Positions 1 through 8,109 of a stretch of 64,000 bases of DNA are shown here, in pieces (position 1 is the first letter of the stretch; each line of letters begins with the position of its first letter). The stretch comes from Pseudomonas reactans (lineage in GTDB: Bacteria > Pseudomonadota > Gammaproteobacteria > Pseudomonadales > Pseudomonadaceae). Location of the stretch: NCBI RefSeq assembly GCF_013385825.1, contig NZ_JACAPG010000002.1, positions 608,607 to 672,606 of the forward strand. Reading direction: 5' to 3'. The position numbers were made by a program, and so were the translations under genes. The notes under the pieces are model-generated. The model was given only the letters and a program-made list of their open reading frames with translations, searched no databases and was not told the DNA's origin.

Positions 1-31
1 TACGCGACTGGTAATTGCAAAAGCCGGCAAT

Positions 32-80
32 AAAAAACCCCTGAGCAGTCTCAACGCCGAAGCGCATTAACCGACAGGGG
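32..80 (-). terminator. Probable Rho-independent terminator after the anti-sigma gene
   Basis: Read on the minus strand, CCCCTG (80-75) pairs with CAGGGG (43-38) and is followed at once by six T residues (37-32). The long loop contains a C-UUCG-G tetraloop hairpin. It lies about 65 bases past the stop of the minus-strand gene at 145. The first 30 bases of the window hold nothing I can assign. Confidence 0.55.
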
Positions 81-144
81 CCGTGTTGCGAGGGATTATA
101 AAGGCTGCCGATCTCTCGTCAACCTGCAGCAGTACACCTCCAGG

Positions 145-735
145 CTACTTTTGCATGGACTCCAGTCGCGCCGGCAAATCTTCACCGGGGAAGCGCTTGT
201 GCAACGCCAACAGCTTTTCATCCGCCGCCTTGGTTTCCCCAGCCTCACGCAGCCTCACAATCTCCTGCAACCCCTCCTCCAAGGAAAGCAACGCCACCGG
301 CGCGCGCTTGCTCAGCTTGGCGCTCGACTCATCCGCCATCGAGCCCATGACTTGCGCACTTTCGGCCTTAGGCGCGATGGCCAGTCGGGCCACGGGCGCC
401 GGCGCGGACATCGGTGGCGCAGCGGCAGGGGCGGCTTGCTCATGCAGCGCAGAGAAGGTCGCCGTGGAGATTTCGGGCTGCGGCACAGGCGAGCGCATCA
501 CCACGCCGATCATCAGCGCCAAGCCTGCAACCGTGGCGAATGCCATCTGCCATCGTGGCCGTTGGCAGGCGTGCAGCCAGCGTTGCCACAGGTTCGGCTG
601 TGGTGCCGGGGCTTCGCGGCGGGCGGCGTTGAGGATGAAGGCGTCGAGGGACGCGGGCGGCTCGCCGGTGCTGTGTTGACGCATGTGCTGGAGCAGCATG
701 TCGTCGGGGTCCGGGGTGTGTCGGGAGTCGGTCAT
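145..735 (-). CDS. Putative anti-sigma factor (membrane-anchored), partner of the adjacent ECF sigma factor
   Basis: This 196-residue protein has a soluble N-terminal half (about 1-65), one hydrophobic segment near residues 65-80 and an Ala/Pro-rich region beyond it. That is the usual layout of an ECF anti-sigma factor: a cytoplasmic sigma-binding part, one membrane span and a periplasmic tail. No zinc-binding HxxxCxxC motif is visible, so it is not a canonical ZAS protein. Its ATG overlaps the stop of the sigma gene by four bases (ATGA), and a GAGGAG Shine-Dalgarno lies eight bases upstream. The call rests mainly on this coupling; the sequence alone is not diagnostic. Confidence 0.6.
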   Translation of the reverse strand: MTDSRHTPDPDDMLLQHMRQHSTGEPPASLDAFILNAARREAPAPQPNLWQRWLHACQRPRWQMAFATVAGLALMIGVVMRSPVPQPEISTATFSALHEQAAPAAAPPMSAPAPVARLAIAPKAESAQVMGSMADESSAKLSKRAPVALLSLEEGLQEIVRLREAGETKAADEKLLALHKRFPGEDLPARLESMQK

Positions 736-1304
736 GCGGGTATCTCCTCGGCCAGCAGGCGGCGCAGTTTCTGCTGGGCGTAACGCAGGCGGCTTTTGAC
801 GGTTTCCAGCGGGGTGCCGGTGAGGGCGGCGATTTGCGGGACTTCGAGGTCACCGTGCAAGCGCAGCAGGAAGACTTCGCGCTGGTCCTCGGGCAGGTCT
901 TGCAGCGCAGCGTCGAGCCGCGCCTGGTCACGACTCAGGCTCAGCTGCTGCTCGGGGCCGGCGCTGTCATCGACCTGGGCGTGCAGCTGCTCGTCGTAGC
1001 TGTCGTGCAGCGGGTTGTGAATGCCGTGCTTGCGCCAGTAATCGATCAGGCGATTGCGGGCGATCTGGAACAGCCATGTGCGAAAACTCGCCCGCCCTTG
1101 TGGCTGGGTGGCGCTGCGGATCAGGCTGAGCCAGGTCTCCTGGTAGATTTCCTCGGCCAGTTCGGCCTTGTTGCTCAAGGACACGAGGAATCGGTACAGG
1201 CCCTGGCGGTGCCGGGCGTACAGGGCTTCGAACGCGGCGCTGTCGCCGGTTCGGTAGCGGGCCAGCAGTGATTCGTCGCTGGGTAGGTCATCTGGAACGG
1301 GCAT
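732..1304 (-). CDS. RNA polymerase sigma factor, ECF subfamily
   Basis: This 190-residue protein has region 2 (about 20-90: ALYARHRQGLYRFL, then AEEIYQETWLSLI and FRTWLFQIARNRLIDYWR) and region 4 (about 130-185: LPEDQREVFLLRLHGDLE, ALTGTPLETVKSRLRYAQ). This is the normal two-domain ECF form of normal length. It would direct core polymerase to a small regulon, held in check by the downstream membrane protein. The start is ATG at 1304 with AAGGAG somewhat far upstream. It follows the von Willebrand A gene on the same strand after a REP element. The target genes and the signal cannot be read from the sequence. Confidence 0.9.
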   Translation of the reverse strand: MPVPDDLPSDESLLARYRTGDSAAFEALYARHRQGLYRFLVSLSNKAELAEEIYQETWLSLIRSATQPQGRASFRTWLFQIARNRLIDYWRKHGIHNPLHDSYDEQLHAQVDDSAGPEQQLSLSRDQARLDAALQDLPEDQREVFLLRLHGDLEVPQIAALTGTPLETVKSRLRYAQQKLRRLLAEEIPA

Positions 1305-1358
1305 GTAGGTGGCGAACTCCTTATTGGGTCAGGCCTGGTTTACCGCGTTGCTGTTAAG

Positions 1359-1388
1359 TTTTTCGCGAGCAAGCTCGCTCCTACAGGG
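1359..1388. repeat. Single REP element (GTAGGAGCGAGC...GCTCGCGAA family)
   Basis: The minus strand reads TGTAGGAGCGAGCTTGCTCG followed by CGAAAAA, a palindromic core typical of intergenic REP elements in the P. fluorescens group. The same sequence occurs twice, inverted, at 41137-41239. The TAG inside it is the stop codon of the von Willebrand A gene. Confidence 0.85.
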
Positions 1389-3039
1389 GGGATTCGGTCG
1401 CAGGTTTGAGGCTCTGCGCCAATTCCACCAGTTGCACAAACTCATTGCGCAACCCGAACGGGTCGTCGCCGCGGGCCGAGCGGGCCAATGCGGCAGTGTC
1501 CTGCAGGCGCATGCTGCCAGTGTAGCGGCCATCGCCCTTGAGCTGTTGGGCGAAGGCCGCCACGGCTGCCGCGAAGCGCAGGTCATCGCTGGCCTTGCTC
1601 GACACTGTGCTGATGGGCCGCTCGATCAACTGGCTGTCGCCACCCGCCGCCGGCTTGTAGCGCACACGCAGCATCGCCAGCTCTGCGGATTTATCCTCGG
1701 CGGCCCGCACACCCGCGTAACGCAAAGGTTCCAACCAACCCTTCTCGCCCTTCGGCACAATTTCGTACAGCGCGGTTACCGTATGCCCTGCACCGATCTC
1801 ACCCGCGTCGACCTTATCGTTGTTGAAATCCTCACGCTTCAAGGCGCGGTTTTCATAGCCCAGCAGGCGATATTCGCTGACGCGTGCCGGGTTGAATTCC
1901 ACCTGCAATTTCACATCCCGGGCTACGATCGCCAGGGTCGAACTGAGTTGGTCGACCAGTACTTTGCGCGCTTCGCGCAAGTTGTCGATGTAGGCGTAGT
2001 TGCCGTCACCGGCGTCGGCCAGTTGTTCCATCAGGTGTTCGTTGTAGTTATCCACACCAAAGCCGAGGGTGGTCAGGGAAACGCCACTTTTGCGCTGCTC
2101 TACCGCCATTTGCTTGAGGCTGTCGAAGTCGCTGATGCCCACGTTGAAGTCACCGTCGGTCGCTAGCAGGATGCGGTTGATGCCTTTGTCGATAAAGCCT
2201 TCGCGGGCCATCTGGTAGGCCAGTTCGATGCCGGACGCACCCGCCGTTGAACCGCCGGCAGTGAGTTGATCAATGGCGTTGCGGATCTTCTCTTTGTCAC
2301 GACCCGAAGTAGGCTTGAGCACTACACGGGATTCCCCGGCGTAGACCACCAAAGAAACACGGTCTTGATCGCGTAACTGGTCCACCAGCAATTTCAGCGT
2401 ACTTTTCACCAGGGGCAAGCCTTCGCGACGGTCCATGGAGCCGGACACGTCCACCAGGAACACCAGGTTGGCCGGCGCCAGTTGCGCCACAGCGCGGTCG
2501 GAGGCCTTGATGCCGATGCGCAGCAACTGGGTGCGCGCGTTCCACGGTGTGGCGGCCACTTCGGTGGTTACGCCAAAGGGCGAACCGTCGGTGGGCAGTG
2601 CGTAGTGGTAGGGGAAATAGTTGACCATTTCCTCCAGACGCACAGCGCCTTCGGGCGGCAGGCTACCTTGATTGAGGAAGCGTCTTACGTTGGCGTAGCT
2701 GCCGGTGTCGACGTCCACACTGAAGGTTGAAACCGGTGTTTCAGCCACGCGATGCACCGGGTTGTCCGGCAGGTTTTCGTACTGTTCGCGGGGTTCGCTG
2801 CGGTAGTCCATCGCCGCGGACTCCTGCATCACCATTCTGGCGCTCATGGGTGCGGGCATGGGCATGCGTTTAGCTAACGCGCCTTGCACTGGAGCGCTGT
2901 GCAGCTCGGAGACCGGCGCCGCTTCGTCAGGCTTGGCCACATCGTGGGAAGAGGACAGCCCACAACCGGCCAGCGTCACCAGCAAGGTAACGGCAAAGCC
3001 CTGGGCAGCAGGACGCAGGAAGAGCAGAGGACGGGACAT
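1381..3039 (-). CDS. von Willebrand factor type A domain lipoprotein (YfbK-like)
   Basis: I place the start at the ATG at 3039, giving 552 residues. A GAGG lies about nine bases upstream, and the protein then opens with a lipoprotein signal (FAVTLLVTLAGC). An upstream in-frame extension exists but would bury the signal. After a low-complexity stretch comes the YfbK-type N-terminal domain, with VEEMVNYFPYHY-like character (RLEEMVNYFPYHYALP), then a VWA domain with the metal-binding DxSxS motif (VFLVDVSGSMD) and the later LLATDGDFNVG. The family is thought to mediate protein contacts at the cell envelope; its substrate is unknown. The stop codon is supplied by a REP element. It shares a strand with the sigma/anti-sigma pair and may belong to that regulon, which is inference. 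Confidence 0.85.
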   Translation of the reverse strand: MSRPLLFLRPAAQGFAVTLLVTLAGCGLSSSHDVAKPDEAAPVSELHSAPVQGALAKRMPMPAPMSARMVMQESAAMDYRSEPREQYENLPDNPVHRVAETPVSTFSVDVDTGSYANVRRFLNQGSLPPEGAVRLEEMVNYFPYHYALPTDGSPFGVTTEVAATPWNARTQLLRIGIKASDRAVAQLAPANLVFLVDVSGSMDRREGLPLVKSTLKLLVDQLRDQDRVSLVVYAGESRVVLKPTSGRDKEKIRNAIDQLTAGGSTAGASGIELAYQMAREGFIDKGINRILLATDGDFNVGISDFDSLKQMAVEQRKSGVSLTTLGFGVDNYNEHLMEQLADAGDGNYAYIDNLREARKVLVDQLSSTLAIVARDVKLQVEFNPARVSEYRLLGYENRALKREDFNNDKVDAGEIGAGHTVTALYEIVPKGEKGWLEPLRYAGVRAAEDKSAELAMLRVRYKPAAGGDSQLIERPISTVSSKASDDLRFAAAVAAFAQQLKGDGRYTGSMRLQDTAALARSARGDDPFGLRNEFVQLVELAQSLKPATESPL

Positions 3040-3151
3040 GGGCTGAACCTCGTGAATGAATGATCCGTTCACAAGGTCAGACGCAAGGTGCCGGCTGTTC
3101 GGGTTAAACCGTTCGGCGGGACACAAACACCTGCCCCGCCGAACCGCTCAA

Positions 3152-3802
3152 TCAGTCAGTGCCGTATTTCGGGTTACGCGGACCGTACAGGATCCCCGCA
3201 CGCTGACCCGGCGACAGCAGGCGCGCACTGGTGATACCGGCAATCGGGTGCGCCGCGTCGGTGGAGCTGTTGATCACTTGCTTGACCGCCGCCGTAATCA
3301 GCATGCCGACGATACCGCCGCCGTTGTTGTTGCCTTCCTCGCTGGACGCATGCGCCGAGCCGGTCCACAGGGTGGTGCCGGTGCGCAGGTCGACCAGTTT
3401 GGCCGAGGCCGTCACGGAGGTGTCGCTGGAGATCAGCATGTACTTGGTGCCGTAATTGGTCACGGTGATGTACAGCGCCGAATCCGCACCAAAGATGTCA
3501 TGCAGCTTGGCCGGTGGCACCGCCTGGATATCATTGGCGGTGGTCAGCCCGTTCTGGCGGAAGGTTTCGTCCACCAGGGCAATCGGCAACACGTAGTAAC
3601 CGGCTTCGGCCAACGGGTAGGTCACTTGCGAGACCATGCTGTAGGACGCTTGCACTTCGGGCGATTCATTGATCGGCGGCAGGACCAGGATCGACTTCGG
3701 TCGTGCCTGTTTATAGGCCGTGTAATCGATGGTCTTGGGGGCTGCGCAACCGCCGAGCAAGGCCAGGGCCAGCAAGGCGCCAGTGAGTTTCAACAGGCTC
3801 AT
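3152..3802 (-). CDS. DUF799 / GNA1162-family lipoprotein
   Basis: A 216-residue protein with a lipobox (ALALLGGC, Cys near residue 19). The mature part matches what I know of DUF799: KSILVLPPINESPEV near the start, GYYVLPIALVDETFRQNG, then FGADSALYITVTNYG and a glycine-rich hydrophobic stretch (GGGIVGMLITAAVKQV). The family includes the meningococcal surface antigen GNA1162. Its start overlaps the preceding gene's stop by four bases, and it follows a DUF4810 and a CsgG-like gene in the order known from Neisseria. The role is probably an outer-membrane lipoprotein complex; the biochemical function is not established. Confidence 0.85.
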   Translation of the reverse strand: MSLLKLTGALLALALLGGCAAPKTIDYTAYKQARPKSILVLPPINESPEVQASYSMVSQVTYPLAEAGYYVLPIALVDETFRQNGLTTANDIQAVPPAKLHDIFGADSALYITVTNYGTKYMLISSDTSVTASAKLVDLRTGTTLWTGSAHASSEEGNNNGGGIVGMLITAAVKQVINSSTDAAHPIAGITSARLLSPGQRAGILYGPRNPKYGTD

Positions 3803-4161
3803 TTGGTTGCGACTCCGGTCTTGGCGTTTTTCAGCAAAAAGTCCATGTACGAGGCGGACTCAGGGAACAGCGCCTTCTCGGTGCGGAATTCCTGCACCAT
3901 CTGGTCATCCTTGCCCATGCTCAGGTACAGCATGCCCAGGTGGGCGTGGTAACCCGGCGGGGCCTTGCGGCCACTGGCGTTGATCTTTTGCAGATCCCGC
4001 TCCAGCGCCTCGACCTGCGCCTCCTTGGGCTCGCCCTTGAAGTACTCGTAAACCTGCGGCTGGTAGCTTTCCCACTGATACAGGGGTTGGGGCGCCGTCT
4101 GGCACCCCGCGACCGTCGCCACTGCTGTCAGCACCAGCGCCAACTTGACTGCCTTGCTCAT
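3799..4161 (-). CDS. DUF4810 lipoprotein
   Basis: A 120-residue lipoprotein (signal followed by VATVAGC, Cys about 20). The mature protein begins with PLYQWESYQPQVYEYFKG and contains a single TPR-like helix pair (PPGYHAHLGMLYLSMGKDD). This is characteristic of DUF4810, which occurs with CsgG-like and DUF799 lipoproteins. It overlaps the downstream DUF799 gene by four bases, so the products are probably made in a fixed ratio and may act as one complex. Its function is unknown. Confidence 0.85.
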   Translation of the reverse strand: MSKAVKLALVLTAVATVAGCQTAPQPLYQWESYQPQVYEYFKGEPKEAQVEALERDLQKINASGRKAPPGYHAHLGMLYLSMGKDDQMVQEFRTEKALFPESASYMDFLLKNAKTGVATK

Positions 4162-4190
4162 CCTTGTACTGCTCCTTGAGGTGCTGCTGA

Positions 4191-4871
4191 TCAGTTGCGT
4201 GGGTTCCAGGCGCCGGCGTTGATGCCGTCGACAAGGCGGTTGATGGCTTCACGCATGGCCAGGTCGAGGACCTTGCCGTTGAGGGTGGAGTCGTAGCTGG
4301 CGGTGCCGCCGAAGCCGATCACTTCACGGTTGGACAGCGCGTACTCACCGGCGCCCTGGGTGGAATACACCACTTCGGAGGTGCTGATGTTGACGATATT
4401 CAACGCGACTTTGGCGTAGGCCACTTGGGTCTTGCCACGGCCGAGGATGCCGAACAGCTGGCGGTCGCCGGTTTCTTTGCGGCCGAACTCGGTCACGTCG
4501 CCCGTCACCACATAGTCAGCGCCCTTGAGCTTCTGCACGGTGCCTTTGATCGCGGCTTCCTGGGAGATCTCGCCCATGTTGTCGCGGTCCAGCACGCTGA
4601 AGCGGTTGGTCTGCTGCAGGTGGGTGATCAGGATGGTCTTGGCCTGGCCGCCAAGACGGTCAACGCCGTCGGAGAAGATTCCGCGCATGTAGCTGGAACG
4701 GTTGTCGAACTTGCCCACGGCAATCGGTACCCGTACGCCGGAATAGGCGACGTTGGCGCTGGCGACTTGTTCCACCGGCATGGCGCGGTTGCTCTCCGTA
4801 GCGCAACCGGCCACGGTCAACAGCGCTGCGGCGGTGAGGCCGGACAGCAGGATTTTGGACAGTGTTTTCAC
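4191..4871 (-). CDS. CsgG/HfaB-family lipoprotein
   Basis: A 226-residue protein with the lipobox LLTVAGC (Cys near 23). The CsgG domain follows: VPIAVGKFDNRSSYMRGIFSDG, then AKTILITHLQQTNRFSVLDR, then GADYVVTGDVTEFGRKETG. CsgG itself forms the outer-membrane pore for curli, but there are no curli subunits here. The neighbours (DUF4810, DUF799) mark the separate CsgG-like lipoprotein triad. First gene of that triad; the fourth lipoprotein gene upstream is only 40 bases away and probably co-transcribed. Confidence 0.85.
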   Translation of the reverse strand: MKTLSKILLSGLTAAALLTVAGCATESNRAMPVEQVASANVAYSGVRVPIAVGKFDNRSSYMRGIFSDGVDRLGGQAKTILITHLQQTNRFSVLDRDNMGEISQEAAIKGTVQKLKGADYVVTGDVTEFGRKETGDRQLFGILGRGKTQVAYAKVALNIVNISTSEVVYSTQGAGEYALSNREVIGFGGTASYDSTLNGKVLDLAMREAINRLVDGINAGAWNPRN

Positions 4872-4911
4872 AGGGTGCTCCTAAGTGGGAAATCGGGTGC
4901 TGCAGCTAACG

Positions 4912-5493
4912 CTAGCGGGACGGAATGCCGCGCAGGTCGTCAACGATGAATCGGCTCAACAAACCGGTGTAAAAGGTCTCGACGCTGGAGTTGCCAGAGT
5001 TGGTCAGCACCCCGGCCATCGTTTTCATGTTCTGCCAGTCGCCCTTGTACCCGCCAGGCATCAGCCCTTGGCGAGCCTGAGAGAAATGCAGCACCTCGGC
5101 GCCGGCTTTCTTGATCTTGACTTGATAGTTGAAGTCGACACTGGCGAGGATGGTCTTGTCATCGACGATGGCCGTCATGAAACCGCCTTGGGTGTCTTGT
5201 ATGCGCCGGGTATAGATAACGTTCACATCCAGCAGGTAATCGGCCTTGTCCTTGCTGCTGGCGTAGCGCTTGGACTTGAGCAGGCGGTCGACCAGATCGA
5301 CACCGAGTTGCTGGCGCACTTTGTCATCCGGCAGGAAGCGTTCGTTCTTGCCCACCACCTCTACGTCGAAGGTGTCGAGCCAGTAGGTCGCAGTCTTGGG
5401 AATGGTCACCGGCGCCGGGGAGATGTAGTAATCCGGCTTGGAGGCACAGCCCGCCATGAGGCAGGCCGCGAGAAATATGGCAAACACACGCAT
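4912..5493 (-). CDS. Uncharacterised lipoprotein upstream of the CsgG triad
   Basis: I chose the ATG at 5493 because it puts a clean lipoprotein signal first (MRVFAIFLAACLMAGC). The 193-residue product has a mature domain with an ATYWLDTFDVEVVGKNERF segment and a mixed alpha/beta pattern. The conserved-looking core YLLDVNVIYTRRIQDTQGGF is followed by repeated polar strands. I do not recognise the family with certainty. A good promoter sits directly upstream, so this is probably the first gene of the four-lipoprotein transcription unit. Confidence 0.7.
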   Translation of the reverse strand: MRVFAIFLAACLMAGCASKPDYYISPAPVTIPKTATYWLDTFDVEVVGKNERFLPDDKVRQQLGVDLVDRLLKSKRYASSKDKADYLLDVNVIYTRRIQDTQGGFMTAIVDDKTILASVDFNYQVKIKKAGAEVLHFSQARQGLMPGGYKGDWQNMKTMAGVLTNSGNSSVETFYTGLLSRFIVDDLRGIPSR

Positions 5494-5539
5494 GTATGAA
5501 TTCGTCCCTGAAAAGTATCGTGCTTTAAACAATCGCGGC

Positions 5540-5567
5540 ATTTTACGGAGTTGAAAGCCGTTCTCAA
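5540..5567 (-). promoter_or_regulatory. Candidate sigma-70 promoter for the lipoprotein operon
   Basis: On the minus strand TTGAGA (5567-5562) is followed after 16 bases by TAAAAT (5545-5540). Transcription would begin near 5533, about 40 bases before the ATG at 5493. The rest of 5568-5753 shows no further feature. Confidence 0.55.
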
Positions 5568-5753
5568 GTTGTTTTGACGCCCTGGCAGCGCCGTTTTACT
5601 GGCGCTTGCGTGCAAGCCTCTGGCGAAATCTCCTAAGGCTTTGTCAGGGAAACAAAAACAATAGTGGCTATTGGCCTTTACATAATAAATAAAAAGGTTC
5701 GCCAATCAGCCTCATTCTACTAACCGGCCACGGCTGCACCCTCCCCGCCCTGC

Positions 5754-6188
5754 TCACGTGTTGATCACAATCGTCTTGGCCAACATATCGCCCAAGCGAC
5801 GGCGCAAACCGAACAGTGCAAAAAGCCCGTCCAGAACACTGAACAACAGCTTCGGCACATTGCGCAGAAACGACTGGAACAGCGTGCAGTTCGTAGGATA
5901 CGGGTAACCCACCACTGCAGTGCGGCACACCCGTTTACCCAGGCTCTGGCCGTTGGGTAACGCATCGCAAAACAAAAAGTACCCGAAGGCTGAAAACAAC
6001 AGCACATAGCGCAAGCCTTCAAACAACTTCGGACCTGCCACCGAGTGCAAATAGAGATACGCGTAGTCCAGATTGCGCAGCAAAAACAGCAGGAAAAACA
6101 CAACGGCCATATCAATGAAATAACCGAGCAACCGTCTGAACGGGCTGGCGAGGTCCCAGGTTTGTGCAGCCGATACTGAATCGTTCAT
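5754..6188 (-). CDS. RDD-family membrane protein
   Basis: Taking the ATG at 6188 gives 144 residues. RDD-type signatures are present: PFRRLLGYFIDMAVVFFLLF near the start, the middle PNGQSLGKRVCRTAVV and the end RRRLGDMLAKTIVINT. There are about three hydrophobic segments. RDD proteins are small inner-membrane proteins, some linked to ion exchange; the substrate is unknown here. A GGGGG tract lies upstream of the chosen start. A second stretch resembling its C-terminus lies just upstream (6196-6348). Confidence 0.8.
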   Translation of the reverse strand: MNDSVSAAQTWDLASPFRRLLGYFIDMAVVFFLLFLLRNLDYAYLYLHSVAGPKLFEGLRYVLLFSAFGYFLFCDALPNGQSLGKRVCRTAVVGYPYPTNCTLFQSFLRNVPKLLFSVLDGLFALFGLRRRLGDMLAKTIVINT

Positions 6189-6195
6189 GACGTGC

Positions 6196-6348
6196 TTACC
6201 CCCTGCCGTTGTCATAAATATCCGCCAGGCCGCGCACGCTCGTCAGGTTGCCGGTCTGGATCACGATGGTCTTGGCGAACATGTCGGCCAGGCGGTGGCC
6301 GATGCTGGCCAGAATGGTCGGGCGTTTAGCGGTGTTGCTTACGTCCAT
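6196..6348 (-). pseudogene. Fragment resembling the 3' end of an RDD-family gene
   Basis: The minus-strand frame contains HRLADMFAKTIVIQT, which lines up with RRLGDMLAKTIVINT at the C-terminus of the neighbouring RDD protein. The underlying DNA is also visibly alike (GATCACGATGGTCTTGGCGA against GATCACAATCGTCTTGGCCA). The membrane-spanning N-terminal part of an RDD protein is missing. The frame continues some 20 codons beyond the point where its neighbour stops. A 50-codon ORF could start at the ATG at 6348, but a relic of a tandem duplication is more likely. Confidence 0.5.
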
Positions 6349-6365
6349 GCGGTGTTGCTCCAGCT

Positions 6366-6674
6366 TCAAGAGGGAAAATTGGTATCTACAAAGTTTCTGG
6401 CAAAGTCTTCGGCGATTATTGGCACACCGGCCTGGGCGAATTTTTCCGAATTTGTGCGCCACACATCTCTGATTTTTTCCTCCAACGAGGGCGGAAAATC
6501 CATCTGAGAGGCGACGACATCAGACCAACTGCCCTGCGTCCCATACAGCTCGTGCAACTTGGGTTCGAGTGCCGTCAAATCGGCGCGTTGCTGGTCGGAC
6601 AGCGCACCAATGGCCGACAGGACGTAGCATTCAAGAAGACGGAGAAAGGGCTTTCCTGCATATCGATTTATCAT
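6366..6674 (-). CDS. Hypothetical protein, 102 residues
   Basis: No family is recognised. The protein is soluble and acidic, with a helical look: FLRLLECYVLSAIGALSDQQ, then DLTALEPKLHELYGTQGSW and SLEEKIRDVWRTNSEKF. It ends with a short IIAEDFARNFVDTNFP segment. Start taken as ATG at 6674 (a TTG lies one codon earlier); the ribosome site is weak. Its codon use is less GC-biased than that of the larger genes around it. It lies in a run of minus-strand genes between the signal peptidase and the RDD gene. Confidence 0.6.
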   Translation of the reverse strand: MINRYAGKPFLRLLECYVLSAIGALSDQQRADLTALEPKLHELYGTQGSWSDVVASQMDFPPSLEEKIRDVWRTNSEKFAQAGVPIIAEDFARNFVDTNFPS

Positions 6675-6743
6675 CAAAAACGCTCAATGAACATTGAAAA
6701 ATCAAAAGGGCCAAACCGACTGCCTATCCAAGCCCAGCCAGCT

Positions 6744-7154
6744 TCAAGGCGTTTGCGGCTGCTTTGAATCAGCGCAAATTTGCTCCCACCCTTTTTCAAT
6801 CACACCCGTGTACTTGCCGCACGATGCCCCTTTTAACTGAGACTCCATAAAATCGCGTTCCGGCTCGACCCACAGCAGGCCAACCAGATAGGCCGCACCC
6901 GCCGCAAGCATCAGCAGCGCCACTGTCCGAGTCAACATAAACCGGAGCGTGGCTGCGGCAGTGCGAGACCGCTCAAACACAAACGCGAACAACAGGCCAA
7001 TGCCGCACCACACAAAGGCGCCGGCCGCCACGCCCAGCATCGACGAACTGCGATCGAGATAGAGCCAGGCCACCATGAATGCGCTGGCGCTGCAGCACAT
7101 CACCAGCAGGCACAGCCACTGCACAACCCGACACGCCCCACTCGAAAGGCTCAT
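6744..7154 (-). CDS. Hypothetical membrane protein coupled to the signal peptidase gene
   Basis: A 136-residue protein with about three hydrophobic segments (about 10-33, 40-60 and 73-92) and a short C-terminal extracytoplasmic tail containing two Cys residues (ASCGKYTGVIEKGWEQIC). Its ATG overlaps the stop of the signal peptidase gene by four bases, so the two are translationally coupled. The tail could be disulphide-bonded. No family is recognised. Confidence 0.65.
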   Translation of the reverse strand: MSLSSGACRVVQWLCLLVMCCSASAFMVAWLYLDRSSSMLGVAAGAFVWCGIGLLFAFVFERSRTAAATLRFMLTRTVALLMLAAGAAYLVGLLWVEPERDFMESQLKGASCGKYTGVIEKGWEQICADSKQPQTP

Positions 7155-7936
7155 GGGAACGTCGTCCCGATACGCGCCCGCTCATTTGAGAACCAGATGC
7201 CCGTCACCTTGCCCACCACGTCCTTAACAGCGACCTGGCCCATGAAGCGGCTGTCGTTGCTGCTCCAGCGGTTGTCGCCCAGCAAAAAGAGGTGCCCTGG
7301 CTCGACCGTGACCGGTGCCATTTCAAGGGATTCAGGCCCTTTTACGCGGTCGGCCGGTGCGTGAAACAACCCGAGGTTTTCGCCGTTGTGGATCAGTTCA
7401 CCGTTCACCAGGGCTAACGTATCCCCGGCAACACCGGCCACGCGCTTGACCGCTTCAGTGCCATTCCAGCGGTACACCACGATATCCCCCACCCTGGGCG
7501 GACCGGCCCGCAGGTCCGTCAGGATGTAGTCGCCAATGGACAGCGTCGGCACCATCGATCCGGATGGGATGTAGTAATTCTTGAACCCCAGCACGGGCAC
7601 CCGCAATACATCGAGCATCAGTACCGCAATCACCATCACCCCGACGTAAAGAACGTGGAAACGCTTGCGTGGCACATTGGGCGGTCCGTTGTAGCGACGC
7701 GCCAGCACGGCGGACAGGATGGCTGAGCCCAGCTTGACGGTGATCAAGAAGGCGAATAGCCCATACAGCCCAATGGGGGTAGCGACCAGACCCAGCGCCC
7801 CCAGCAACGCGAAACCGCCGTACAGCAATACGGCGACCCCGATACCCCACTTGATACGGCCGACATACACCAGGCCCCAGCCGGCCACCAGGCAGGACAT
7901 GAGGAACGCCAGGAGCGAGAATTTTGCGGATTTCAT
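7151..7936 (-). CDS. Signal peptidase I (S26), polytopic variant
   Basis: A 261-residue protein with the full catalytic core of type I signal peptidase. Box B is YIPSGSMVPTLSIGDYI, with the nucleophile about Ser127. The general base lies in EAVKRVAGVAGD (about Lys164), and box E is GDNRWSSNDSR. It would cleave exported preproteins on the periplasmic face of the inner membrane. Before the core there are about four hydrophobic segments (6-26, 30-50, 51-74, 93-113), more than the one or two of housekeeping LepB. It is not next to lepA or rnc. It is therefore probably an accessory peptidase, here followed by a coupled small membrane protein. ATG at 7936 has AAGGATG upstream. Bases 7937-8109 hold no gene I can support. 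Confidence 0.85.
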   Translation of the reverse strand: MKSAKFSLLAFLMSCLVAGWGLVYVGRIKWGIGVAVLLYGGFALLGALGLVATPIGLYGLFAFLITVKLGSAILSAVLARRYNGPPNVPRKRFHVLYVGVMVIAVLMLDVLRVPVLGFKNYYIPSGSMVPTLSIGDYILTDLRAGPPRVGDIVVYRWNGTEAVKRVAGVAGDTLALVNGELIHNGENLGLFHAPADRVKGPESLEMAPVTVEPGHLFLLGDNRWSSNDSRFMGQVAVKDVVGKVTGIWFSNERARIGTTFP

Positions 7937-8109
7937 TGATCATCCTTGAATGGGTAACAGCCAGTGGCAGAGCACTGGCCTGAAGGAATTTTGTCGCGGA
8001 GTTTGCCTGAGACGCCCCTTAGGTGTCTTTACCAATGTCGCCCCAGGACGAGGCGCGGTGATTTAGCACCGCTGACTATTAAAAACTCAGCCCCGCTGAT
8101 TAAAGAAAA

